In this document: one piece after another, positions 54,421 through 64,000 of the stretch
How the letters are laid out: each line of letters begins with the position of its first letter
How positions within the stretch are numbered: the stretch's first letter is position 1
NCBI GenBank assembly: GCA_051530055.1
Contig: CM121341.1
Location: 4,464,001-4,528,000 of the forward strand
Length of the DNA: 64,000 nt
From: Neoechinorhynchus agilis
Lineage: Eukaryota; Acanthocephala
Direction: 5' to 3'
Made by a program: the position numbers and the translations under genes
The notes under the pieces: generated by a model
The model's input: only the letters and a program-made list of their open reading frames with translations
The model's database searches: none
What the model was told of the DNA's origin: nothing

Positions 54421-57400
54421 TAAACACTCCTCTGAGGACATTCCTGCTGGAAATGTATATTGGGACCCAAGTTATGTTTAGCGGACGAATTTCTAGTAGG
54501 GGGTCCAGGAATATGTCAATGGAACAGGCGGCTGGGCCAAGTTCTTTTCCATCTGCGGTTCTAGGAGAGGATCAAAATCACCATAATACTGGCGCCAAGC
54601 GCGATTATAAGACAGCACCGGACCACCTTCATCATGCATAGGTTGAGGAAATTTCTGCCAAAAAACAGCATACTCCATCCTACCATGCAATGCAACCTCA
54701 ATAGCTGCACCTTCCGTCAGGGCTGTAACTAGCGCTCTTGTAGACCAAGTCCTAGTCTCAGATGTTTTACGATACCATTTCAGTGATTCAGCAACGTCCG
54801 TCAAACTCATTCTCATGACTGGAGTGCCGCCAAGATATGCAAATTTTAGTTTCAAGAAAGACACATCAGAGGCTTCCATGAATGAAAGTTCCTGCCCTTT
54901 ACTCGCCCATATTTGCCGAACCATTCAACTGGTTGCAGCTTCGCCACTGTTGGTTCAACACTTTTTTCAAGCGCCGCAATATGATCATCGCCAAATGTAG
55001 CTACCCGAACTCCGCGAAAACTATGCAAACCGTCGTTTGGCTCAACATAATTGCATAAGCCAATGAGTTATAAAGAGCTGTAAGATAAGACCCCGAGGGC
55101 ATACCAGTAGACAATCTATAAACCAATGTATCGGCCACTCTTTCACATTCTCAGTCTCTGCGTGGAATACTCATCTTCATACCAATCGTTTACACACTCA
55201 GTAATCAGATAGAAAACCTCATGAGGAATACACCTGTCAGAGGCAGCAGGTACAGATACCGATCTCCACTAAGTCCACAATAATCAAAGAGCGCCGTAAC
55301 GTCAAACCGATTCAAGTACATACCAACCTTTACGGGTATGACAAAGTCCGAAAACCTACCAAAATAGCGTTTTAATACCATATTCATATGGATTGGCAAA
55401 ATGGAAAAAACTCTCGTCTTTCCCATTTGCACCTTCGTTAATGGTAATCTCTCATCTTTCAAAAAATCCAACACTTTCATGTCAATAAACTCATCATTGA
55501 CCAACGCCCTTTCAACCTGATAACATGCCTCCAACAAGTCCGGATGAATCCATTTTTCTTCTTTGTTGATTAGATTTCTTCGATTACCGTGTGTTTGGGT
55601 TCACGGAAAACCAACACCAGCCTTAGAGTCGAAACCCTTCAACCGGCTGTTTCCGTCTACGCCAAACACTACCTCATCATAATCAATAGGAGCTCTGTTC
55701 GTTAAAGGAAGTGGCTTATAAAAAGCAAAAACATAAGCCTGTCCTTCATCCAATGCTCCTTGAGCTACCGCCTTATATGAAAAGAAATTCTTTAAAGAAA
55801 TCTGCAAAGGCGTTAAACCATCCGCCATCTGCCAACGGCGTGAACGGCTCATCCAATCTTGCCACAACCTCCATTGGGCAGACAACGTCCGTATCAATAA
55901 AGAAGTCATCCATTCGCGACTGAGGCACGTAATCCTCCATCACAAATGCATCCGCCTTTTCGTTCCAAACCGGCTATGTGGATGCCAATTGTTTTCCAGG
56001 TTCCGGCAACCTTGGCAAGCAGTGGCGAACCACAATCACCTTGAGATGTGTAAGAAATTCAGCCGGTACGCCTTCCATAGTTATCGCATCGATGGGACAT
56101 AATCGCAAGACAACCATACGTTTGATATGGGTGAAGTTAGCATCAAAGAGTACCAACTCACCTTCACCCTCAACCCGGTCAAGATCTGAATCACGAATAA
56201 TCGCGTTGATATTTGTTGGAAATTGACGAACTCCCTTCAACAGACTCACTCCGGAAAGATCAAGATATGCTACATGGTTTTCAGGGCACATTATGACATC
56301 CACTTCAGAAAAATGAATCAAAATTGTTCCAGATTTATTATCGAACGGAAAATGGGTGTTTTATTTGTTTATTGCTTCAAATTTTCGACGCCTTGCGTCG
56401 TCGTCAGGAAGCTTTTCTTCGGTTGTCTGAAAAGGAATCAGAGGAGGGCAACGCTGTCCGTCAGCTCATCCCAATAAACATGAGGGTGTTGGGAAAAGAG
56501 GCTTTCCATAATATTAATCAAAATTGTGTCAAGCCAGGGAAATGAAAGCGAGAACCATGTTCCGTGATCCGGAATAAGATGCAACGGAACAACAATTGTT
56601 CTTGGCCCTATTGCCAAAGCATGACAATTTCCCGCCTCTGTAGAAACCTTCGCGATCGACTTAGACAAGTTATTGATGATATCAATCAGAGACAAGTCGG
56701 CCTCAGGCTTCATTGCTCTGGTCACAATTTTCTTTGGAGGCGCCACTCTTCGATACGAACTCTTTTTAACCGGCTGAAAATCGTGCTCGGCCCCAGACCT
56801 TGCGGGTATAGTCTGTTTGTCCATATTAACAGGCAAAACCATATCCCCTTCAGTCCAATCGAGTTTATCTTCAGCCTTCTGCCAAGATGTAAGAAGTTTC
56901 TTCATGCCCCCAAGCATGCTTTTCAAACCATCTATAAACTGGTTTTTTGCTCCGACCATAAACTCAAAAACTCTTCTTACAACACCATTCCCATGCATCT
57001 TGAAATTTTTGATTGAGATTAGAAGCTCCTTTTTGGAGCGGCCGGAAAATCCAATAACACGAGCCAAGACGCACATGGGAGCATCCTGTATTGGAACAAA
57101 GCTAATCGTATTTTTGGCATCATCAACTAACCAAACATATCCAGGGCCACTCTGTGTGTCCACATACCAGCCTTGTAGACCACAGATGTCCAGGCCAAAT
57201 TGATTGACTCATCCATCTTTTAAAAGGAAACATTGTTCCACTCTATATGATAACCAGAACGGCTTGCTACCCTACCTGTGGGTGTCAGAATATGATGCAA
57301 ATCTTGAGATGTAAAGTTCCACACTGGCTCTAATGGTGTTGCTGGTGGCTCAGATGCCTCTTCATTCCACATTATACCAATACTGATGATGTTCCATTTC

Positions 57401-57724
57401 TTTCTTGGGATTTTAGAGTTCTCAGGTTGCTACTTTCAGATAAACGCTTTAAGTCGCCCTCCCACGTTCTCAAAAACCAAACTTTCGTTCAATATCAACT
57501 AGAAACACTCTTGTATGGTCCGATGACACCAGATACACGACCCTTTCTTATGGCCAACATTCCGAAGTTTCCAAAGAACACACTCATAACAGTCTTTCAT
57601 ACCACAAGTCACATAAAGATCTTGATAATGTTTCTCGTAAGTCCGACGATCCACAATATTTTTCTCCTATACGCCAACCAGCGGCATCAGATCCCATTGA
57701 ACTCTCTATCTCGGAAGCCCTGCT

Positions 57725-57920
57725 GATCAACCGTAAATTGGGTAGTGCGGTCGGGTGCAAGTGGGGATCTCGGCCGCGAACGGGAAAACCTGAACCGCCG
57801 AGACGAATTGACAGGGAGCATGGACCTCATCAAGGAACCTGAAGAAGGCGTGAGGCGCCGAAATATCGGATTCAATAAAAGATTGTGTGTGTGTGTCCCT
57901 CAACGTCCAAAAAATCAAAA
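57725..57920. mobile_element. Short GC-rich insertion within the viral fossil
   Basis: A GC-rich stretch (GGGATCTCGGCCGCGAACGG; CCTGAAGAAGGCGTGAGGCG) ending CGCCGAAATATCGGATTCAA and a short GT run breaks the viral sequence between the helicase and the next region. The word CCGATATTTCGGC recurs at about 60602-60615, suggesting a dispersed short element. Confidence 0.4.
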
Positions 57921-59639
57921 ACCATATACATGAGGATACACAATAAAGAGGCCTTCAATCAGCTTAACTTCTTAGTGTCACATAGAGCGCAACGAACCTG
58001 CGCATCCTTGTACTGCGGTGTCTCAAATTTTTGTGTCTCACCCATCATACTCATAATCTCCTTGATCTGAGGAATACGCTTATCATCGTCCTCATGGACG
58101 TTCGCGATTAATGCCGATTGAGAAGAGTTCCGAAGAAAACAAGGTAAATCGCCGTTGCCCAATTGTGAACTGTAGAGAATCTTTATCAACGCATCAGCAT
58201 TGACCAAGACATCACCGACCAACCCTTCGAGTTGAGAGAATCCAACATTCGAGGTAATATAAACGAAATCGGAGCTGAAGAATAGCGTTCCTTTAGCTGA
58301 ACACTCAGCTACATTTAAGGGATATGCTGTTTCGTCTCCCATTCGTATAACATTTAACACCTCGTTCATGACAATGGACCGATCTCGTGCCTAAAGAAAA
58401 TCTTGAAGTTCAAACACCCGTTGGTAGTTGTACGTATCAAAATAGCTACTATTTGGGTTGTAGCTATATTTATCCACTGATGCATTGTACGGCAATGCAT
58501 TCAGGGCAGCGTACACATCATGTAACGAATGATCCGCCAACACAGATTTACCCTCGCCGGGCGGTCCTGAAACATATAGAACAACTGGACTGACCTTGCC
58601 TTCAGTCCCCCAAAACGAGCCCCGATTGGTTATTATCATAGCCTCTAGATCATGCATCACTCGGCCAAACCAGGCCTGCACAGAAGCATGAGCCCCACTT
58701 GCAATTAACTGTTTTTGGAGCTGTTTTCCACGCCTGTAATGCACATAAATCTTCGTAAGCCTCTATTCCTGTGACTCATATTTTACCTCACTTCCATCAG
58801 GCGACTCCACTTGATCCCCAAGCAGCCAAAAAACGACATGACATGATCCAGAATCCAGGTTACTACTGCCAAAAACCTTTCACCTGCCGATGTAATAGCC
58901 AATAAGTCTTTGGACGTTGCCGCCAACTTGGGAAACGTCTTTCCGTCACACCATTTACCGAAAAAAGTCTTTGCGTTCTTTTTCAAGAACTCCTCTGGAT
59001 TTTCCAAGGTCTCTTGGTGCCGTTGGATTCTAACGCCACCAGCCTCGTAAGGCAAATACCCAGCAGATCTATACTGGTTCTCTGTGCCTCCTACTGCCAA
59101 ACTATTCCAAATTATGGCAGATGCATCTTTAACATTCTCCTGTAGGCAATCCGGTGCATCCACCACCTCAAGAATCTCTCTGGGCCTAGCCTGATAAGGC
59201 TTTTTATTATGAGAATGTCCAGCATAAAATCGATCATAGATATCATGCCGAGTATTAGACTCTCAATCCCTATATTTTCCAGCCTGCGAAATATTATCCA
59301 AAATGGACACACAAAACCCCATACCAGGCATCCAAGAATGTATTATTCAACGTACCGCGGATAAGGAAATTAAACGCAGTATGCAGACCAAGAATTATTG
59401 ATGGCTGAAACTCAACGTCCTCACCATCTCTTTTGACCAAACCTAGGGCTTGCCTAGTATTCCGTAATATCTCATATGCGGGCAAATCCCAAAACAGCCC
59501 GATGATTAATTCTTTATACACTCGCTTCAGCACCCGTATACGCTTCCCACGCAGTATCATCAAGCACTGACATAACCGATTCTGCCGATGACTCCAAACT
59601 AGATGCAATGCTTTGAAAGACCGTTCCAAACTTTTCCAC

Positions 59640-60300
59640 TAGTCATTCAATTTTAGTCAATCCCTTTAGTTGTCCGGCTTATTTATTTAGGCATAAAGCC
59701 AAACCAATTACATCAGAGAAGTGATATAACCGCATTGTCTCTGATGCACGATTAAGAGTTTGTACATCTCCGTCCGGATCCTCAGATACCTCCCGGGGAG
59801 GCGGGGCTCTCATTTGTGAGCTTCCTCCTTTCAACGAGGTATTTCGTCCCCTTTTTGGTACGGATTCGGACCACTTAACCCCTAATCGGGATCACGGGCA
59901 TTAGTCCACTTGACCACCTCGACACAACTACGAAATGTCAAACTCAGCCAGTTCATCGGCTCAGGGTGAGCGCTGTGTTCTATTTTTTTAAGTTTTTACT
60001 GGCAAGCCGAGTGGACTAATACCCGTGATCCCGATTAGGGGTCAAGTGGTTCGAATCCGTTACCACCAATGACGCACAACCAAAGGGGACGAAATACCTC
60101 GTTGAAAGGAGGAAGCTCACTGATGAGAGCCCCGCCTCCTCGGGAGGTATCTGAGGATCCGGACGGAGATGTACAAACTCTTAACCGTGCATCAGAGACA
60201 ATGCGGTTATATCACTTCTCTGATGTAATTGGTTTGGCTTTATGCCTAAATAAATAAGCCGGACAAGAAAGGGATTGTCTAAAATTTTCCACTAGTATTA
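59640..60300. mobile_element. Two SINE copies head-to-head inside the viral fossil
   Basis: A complete SINE lies in reverse orientation at about 59650-60003 and a second, 5'-truncated copy forward at about 60004-60287. TTTTCCACTAGT occurs at both outer borders (about 59632-59643 and 60284-60295), so the pair appears to have entered as one unit or the second inserted into the first. The forward copy has the best B box of the family (GGTTCGAATCC). The arms form an inverted repeat of more than 280 bp. Confidence 0.75.
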
Positions 60301-60805
60301 AACAACCCAAAGACTTGAGGTTGATAAACCTCGACCGGTAATTTACAGAGACATTGTTTCTCTAACATAGCTCACTCACACAATCACTCGCACAATTTAC
60401 AGCACAAGTCAATTTCGAAAAAGCCACCATTTCGAGCAAGTCAAATAAGGTTTTTGAAATAATAGCTTTAAGAATTTGGTTGTACGAGTTCAAGAAAATA
60501 AGTACCGAGAAAAAATCGTTCCAAACAAGAAATCCAAACCAAAGTTCAGCAATCCATGTTAGCAACGAATACACGGTGGAAAATTAAAAGAATTTATTAA
60601 ATCCGATATTTCGGCACACATTGTGAGCCCTTTAATTTTTAAGCTATAAACAAGCAACGAATACCGTTCAATACACGGAAGAATCACTAAAATGCTCTCA
60701 AAGAATGTCTAAAATGTTCAATATTGAACAGAAAAAGAACGGCTTAGCCAAAACCGGGTTACACGGAAGAAAGCGGCGGAAATAAAGGAGAATTTGCCTT
60801 TCAGA

Positions 60806-61000
60806 ATGTTTAATCTTACTAAAAGAGCTAAAAAAGAGACGGAAAATGATCGGAAAGGTTTCGTCATCAACGAAGAAGGCAAACTCGTTTTCCCTGTGCC
60901 GGCGAAAGAGGTAACAAACGTCGAATTAAAAGATCGACTTCATCACTTGAACTGGCTTAGCGGAATCAAAGCGAACGCTGAAAACTCCATAAAACTGTGA
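60806..61000 (+). CDS. Hypothetical small basic protein
   Basis: A 64-codon frame from the ATG at 60806, preceded within three bases by a strong acceptor-like TTTGCCTTTCAG, and followed 15 bp after the stop by AATAAA. Sequence: FNLTKRAKKETENDRKGF, INEEGKLVFPVPAKEV, LKDRLHHLNWLSGIK. Charged, no signal peptide or membrane segment; family not recognised. The acceptor suggests either an upstream 5'UTR intron or trans-splicing, and the polyadenylation signal supports a real short transcript. Confidence 0.5.
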   Translation: MFNLTKRAKKETENDRKGFVINEEGKLVFPVPAKEVTNVELKDRLHHLNWLSGIKANAENSIKL

Positions 61001-61662
61001 TTATTGTTTTATGTTTCTAATAAATTTAAACAAGCAATACGCTTTTACGTGATTCTCTGAACGTAGATTATCTTCTGAATGTCCTAGCGGAAAATAGAGT
61101 TCATTTATAAAAATCATGGAATGTGTAAGTTTCATTTTGTAGCTTATCCGAATTGTTATCGATCCCAGATTGTTCAGTGGTTATGTCGGAGAAGGTTCGA
61201 TTCATAAATTCAAGATTCAACGGTCGAGTGTTCAAATAGAGAGTTTTTGGGACGGGTAATTCAAATGCCGCTTTCGCGAACCCGGGACGGTTTTTTTGTC
61301 AATCGGGCGCTTAAACAGTTTATGGGTTTCTCGCGAATAATTTTTCAATTCAATAAAATATTTTTTATCAGATTAGCCTGTCTGAAACGTCGGATTTCTT
61401 ATATGTAAACGTGATTGTTTGATAAGAGAACAATATTCCGATTCGTTGTATGTTCGAGTCGAGTTCTCGTTTTGATCGTCGCTCAAATTCGATTTACGAC
61501 TAATTTCCTCGATTTTTAGATCGTATATTAAAGGGCAAAAATGCGTCTTAAAGATTCGAATGAAGTATATAGAATTAGAGATAAGAAACGATAAAAAGCT
61601 AAAAAGAGATCTTTAGGGAACATTGTATTTGATTCCGAAGCAGAAATATAAATAAATGAGTT
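61001..61662. other. Intergenic, no gene recognised
   Basis: No supported feature between the small gene and the acidic terminal exon. Confidence 0.5.
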
Positions 61663-61773
61663 TTAGTCGTCGTCGTCGTCTAATATCTGGTTTAGCAGAT
61701 AATCCTCGTCGGAGTCTTCTTCGCTGTCGCACTGGCTTTTTTGCCATCCCGCCTCGGATTTAAGTTCACTAAT
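61663..61773 (-). CDS. Last exon of an unidentified minus-strand gene (acidic tail)
   Basis: After a TATAG acceptor, 37 codons read ISELKSEAGWQ, then KSQCDSEEDSDEDYLLNQ and a run of five Asp before a TAA. Acidic carboxy-terminal tails of this kind are common in nuclear chaperones and ribosome-biogenesis proteins, but the family cannot be named. The other exons would lie to the right, within or beyond the 327-bp array, whose unit includes the first part of this exon. Confidence 0.5.
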   Translation of the reverse strand: MSELKSEAGWQKSQCDSEEDSDEDYLLNQILDDDDD

Positions 61774-64000
61774 CTATATTTCCTCGATATTTCGTCGGAT
61801 ATTTTAAATTTCTATTGAAAAGGCAGCGTTGCTTTAGCTTAGAGAGGATTCTAGTGGACAATGAGTCCAGGAACGGCATTCTGATGAACATTTTGCCCGA
61901 GAATAACCAGTGTCCGTAGCATAAAGCTATGATTTTCGTGTTTTAGATGACAAACCTTGGAGAAATGTCGGAATTATCCGTAAATTAGGCGGGATGAAAA
62001 AACTACAAAAAAAAGAAAGTAAATAATTTGGATTATTATCTTCGAGGTAAATGAATACTTTCTTTTTTTGCCATCCCGCCTCGGATTTAAGTTCACTAAT
62101 CTATATTTCCCCGATATTTCGTCGGATATTTAAAGTTGTCATTGAAAAGGCAGCGGTGCTTTAGCTTAGAGAGGATTCTAGTGGACAATGAGTCCAGGAA
62201 CGGCATTCTGATGAACATTTTGCCCGAGAATAACCAGTGTCCGTAGGATAAAGCTATGATTTTCGTGTTTTAGATGACAAACCTTGGAGAAATGTCGGAA
62301 TTATCCGTAAATTAGGCGGGATGGAAAAACTACAAAAAAAAGAAAGTAAACAATAATTTGGATTATTATCTTCGAGGGAAAATACTTTCTTTTTTCCCAT
62401 CCCGCCTCGGATTTAAGTTCACTAATCTATATTTCCTCGATATTTCGTCGGATATTTAAAATTTCTATTGAAAAGGCAGCGGTGCTTTAGCTTAGAGAGG
62501 ATTCTAGTGGACAATGAGTCCAGGAACGGCATTCTGATGAACATTTTGCCCGATAATAACCAGTGTCCGTAGGATAAAGCTATGATTTTCGTGTTTTAGA
62601 TGACAAACCTTGGAGAAATGTCGGAATTATCCGTAAATTAGGCGGGATGAAAAAACTACAAAAAAAGAAAGTTAACAATAATTTGGATTATTATCTTCGA
62701 GGTAAATGAATACTTTCTTTTTTTGCACTCCCGCCTCGGATTTAAGTTCACTAATCTATATTTCCCCGATATTTCGTCGGATATTTAAAGTTGTCATTGA
62801 AAAGGCAGCGGTGCTTTAGCTTAGAGAGGATTCTAGTGGACAATGAGTCCAGGAACGGCATTCTGATGAACATTTTGCCCGATAATAACCAGTGTCCGTA
62901 GGATAAAGCTATGATTTTCGTGTTTTAGATGACAAACCTTGGAGAAATGTCGGAATTATCCGTAAATTAGGCGGGATGAAAAAACTACAAAAAAAGAAAG
63001 TTAACAATAATTTGGATTATTATCTTCGAGGTAAATGAATACTTTCTTTTTTTGCACTCCCGCCTCGGATTTAAGTTCACTAATCTATATTTCCCCGATA
63101 TTTCGTCGGATATTTAAAGTTTCTATTGAAAAGGCAGCGGTGCTTTAGCTTAGAGAGGATTCTAGTGGACAATGAGTCCAGGAACGGCATTCTGATGAAC
63201 ATTTTGCCCGAGAATAACCAGTGTCCGTAGGATAAAGCTATGATTTTCGTGTTTTAGATGACAAACCTTGGAGAAATGTCGGAATTATCCGTAAATTAGG
63301 CGGGATGAAAAAACTACAAAAAAAGAAAGTAAATAATTTGGATTATTATCTTCGAGGTAAATGAATACTTTCTTTTTTTCCATCCCGCCTCGGATTTAAG
63401 TTCACTAATCTATATTTCCCCGATATTTCATCGGATATTTAAAGTTGTCATTGAAAAGGCAGCGGTGCTTTAGCTTAGAGAGGATTCTAGTGGACAATGA
63501 GTCCAGGAACGGCATTCTGATGAACATTTTGCCCGAGAATAACCAGTGTCCGTAGGATAAAGCTATGATTTTCGTGTTTTAGATGACAAACCTTGGAGAA
63601 ATGTCGGAATTATCCGTAAATTAGGCGGGATGAAAAAACTACAAAAAAAGAAAGTTAACAATAATTTGGATTTTTATCTTCGAGGGAAAATACTTTCTTT
63701 TTTCCCATCCCGCCTCGGATTTAAGTTCACTAATCTATATTTCCCCGATATTTCGTCGGATATTTAAAGTTGTCATTGAAAAGGCAGCGGTGCTTTAGCT
63801 TAGAGAGGATTCTAGTGGACAATGAGTCCAGGAACGGCATTCTGATGAACATTTTGCCCGAGAATAACCAGTGTCCGTAGGATAAAGCTATGATTTTCGT
63901 GTTTTAGATGACAAACCTTGGAGAAATGTCGGAATTATCCGTAAATTAGGCGGGATGAAAAAACTACAAAAAAAGAAAGTAAATAATTTGGATTATTATC
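61745..64000. repeat. 327-bp tandem array, open at the right edge
   Basis: CCCGCCTCGGATTTAAGTTC recurs at about 61748, 62075, 62401, 62730, 63059, 63384 and 63709: six complete units and a seventh running off the window. Units differ by under about 3 percent plus small indels near A/T runs. Each junction is a hairpin: GGCGGGATGAAAAAACTACA on one side and TTTTTTTGCCATCCCGCC on the other. The minus strand of each unit repeats the acceptor plus the first codons (ISELKSEAGWQ) of the exon at 61663-61773. The plus strand also has protein-like stretches (ERILVDNESRNGILMNILP; DKPWRNVGIIRKLGGMKK). Confidence 0.92.

Larger units (their letters stand above)
54480..60575 (-). other. Endogenous picorna-like RNA virus fossil (non-structural region)
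   Basis: A fossil of a positive-strand RNA virus of the Picornavirales type, read on the minus strand from about 60575 to 54480. Parts in genomic order: an amino-terminal region of unknown function (about 60.6-58.8 kb), a superfamily-3 helicase (about 58.75-57.96 kb; Walker A GPPGEGKS and a later FVYITSN strand), a region of unknown function (57.4-56.7 kb), a chymotrypsin-like protease (about 56.6-56.0 kb, with VVPLHLIP around the expected catalytic His) and an RNA-dependent RNA polymerase (about 55.9-54.5 kb; GKTRVFS of motif F). The helicase-protease-polymerase order is the family rule. No capsid region was found. It is clearly broken, with roughly ten or more interruptions, and carries later SINE and other insertions, so it is old. 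No reverse transcriptase or LTR belongs to it; capture by LINE machinery is inference. Confidence 0.88.

Noticed and set aside
57427-57933. Plus-strand frames across the viral fossil as host genes
   Set aside because: They overlap viral sequence read on the other strand and a short repeat insertion; no family resemblance.

Overview
This is a eukaryotic, almost certainly animal (invertebrate) nuclear window. The evidence is spliced genes with very short GT-AG introns (about 32-57 bp, often 48-49 bp) and a metazoan-type gene set: a one-polypeptide mRNA capping enzyme (triphosphatase plus guanylyltransferase), an E2F4/5-type factor, MED15 with a KIX domain, SNIP1, STT3B and glucosamine-6-phosphate deaminase. 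Intron size fits compact genomes such as nematodes or larvaceans, but nothing here fixes the phylum. Much of the window is repetitive.

Layout. 1-1502: a partial, rapidly evolving paralog of MED15 running off the left edge. 2-5 kb: LINE and SINE relics, then a 488-bp tandem repeat abutting the E2F gene (5258-6241). 7-9.4 kb: an RTE-like LINE relic and palindromic MITEs. 9658-10155: an EF-hand protein. 11392-13600: six-exon MED15. 14.8-18.95 kb: about 18 copies of a 231-bp repeat whose period is a multiple of three. 19.2-22.5 kb: two unrecognised genes, one with a long intron filled by the 488-bp repeat. 23-24.6 kb: an unrecognised two-exon gene and glucosamine-6-phosphate deaminase. 24.7-31.6 kb: MITEs, four kinds of LINE relic, a pseudouridine synthase and a tRNA-Ala. 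31.7-32.9 kb: an unrecognised gene whose stop codon overlaps the start of a calmodulin-like gene. 33.1-40.4 kb: STT3B on the minus strand, split by a 4.2-kb hAT-like transposon (8-bp target duplication) and by a second palindrome-rich insert. 40.9-47.2 kb: a LINE with a 699-codon open frame ending in a restriction-like endonuclease, an APE-type LINE and relics. 47.8-50.1 kb: the capping enzyme. 51-54.4 kb: LINE relics and SNIP1. 54.5-60.6 kb: a fossil of a picorna-like RNA virus (helicase, protease, polymerase), itself hit by SINE insertions. 60.8-61.8 kb: a small unrecognised gene and the acidic last exon of a minus-strand gene. 61.7-64 kb: a 327-bp tandem array running off the right edge.

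Functional threads. Several host genes serve nuclear RNA polymerase II transcription and RNA processing (E2F, MED15 and its paralog, capping enzyme, SNIP1). Others are housekeeping (STT3B N-glycosylation, amino-sugar catabolism, pseudouridylation). They are interspersed on both strands without obvious operons, except the overlapping pair at 32.08 kb. Most notable: the MED15 paralog sharing an exact intron position and phase with MED15, the transposon-split STT3B, the capping-enzyme phosphatase loop with Gln in place of the catalytic Arg, the endogenous RNA-virus copy, and four distinct tandem arrays, each overlapping or touching coding sequence.
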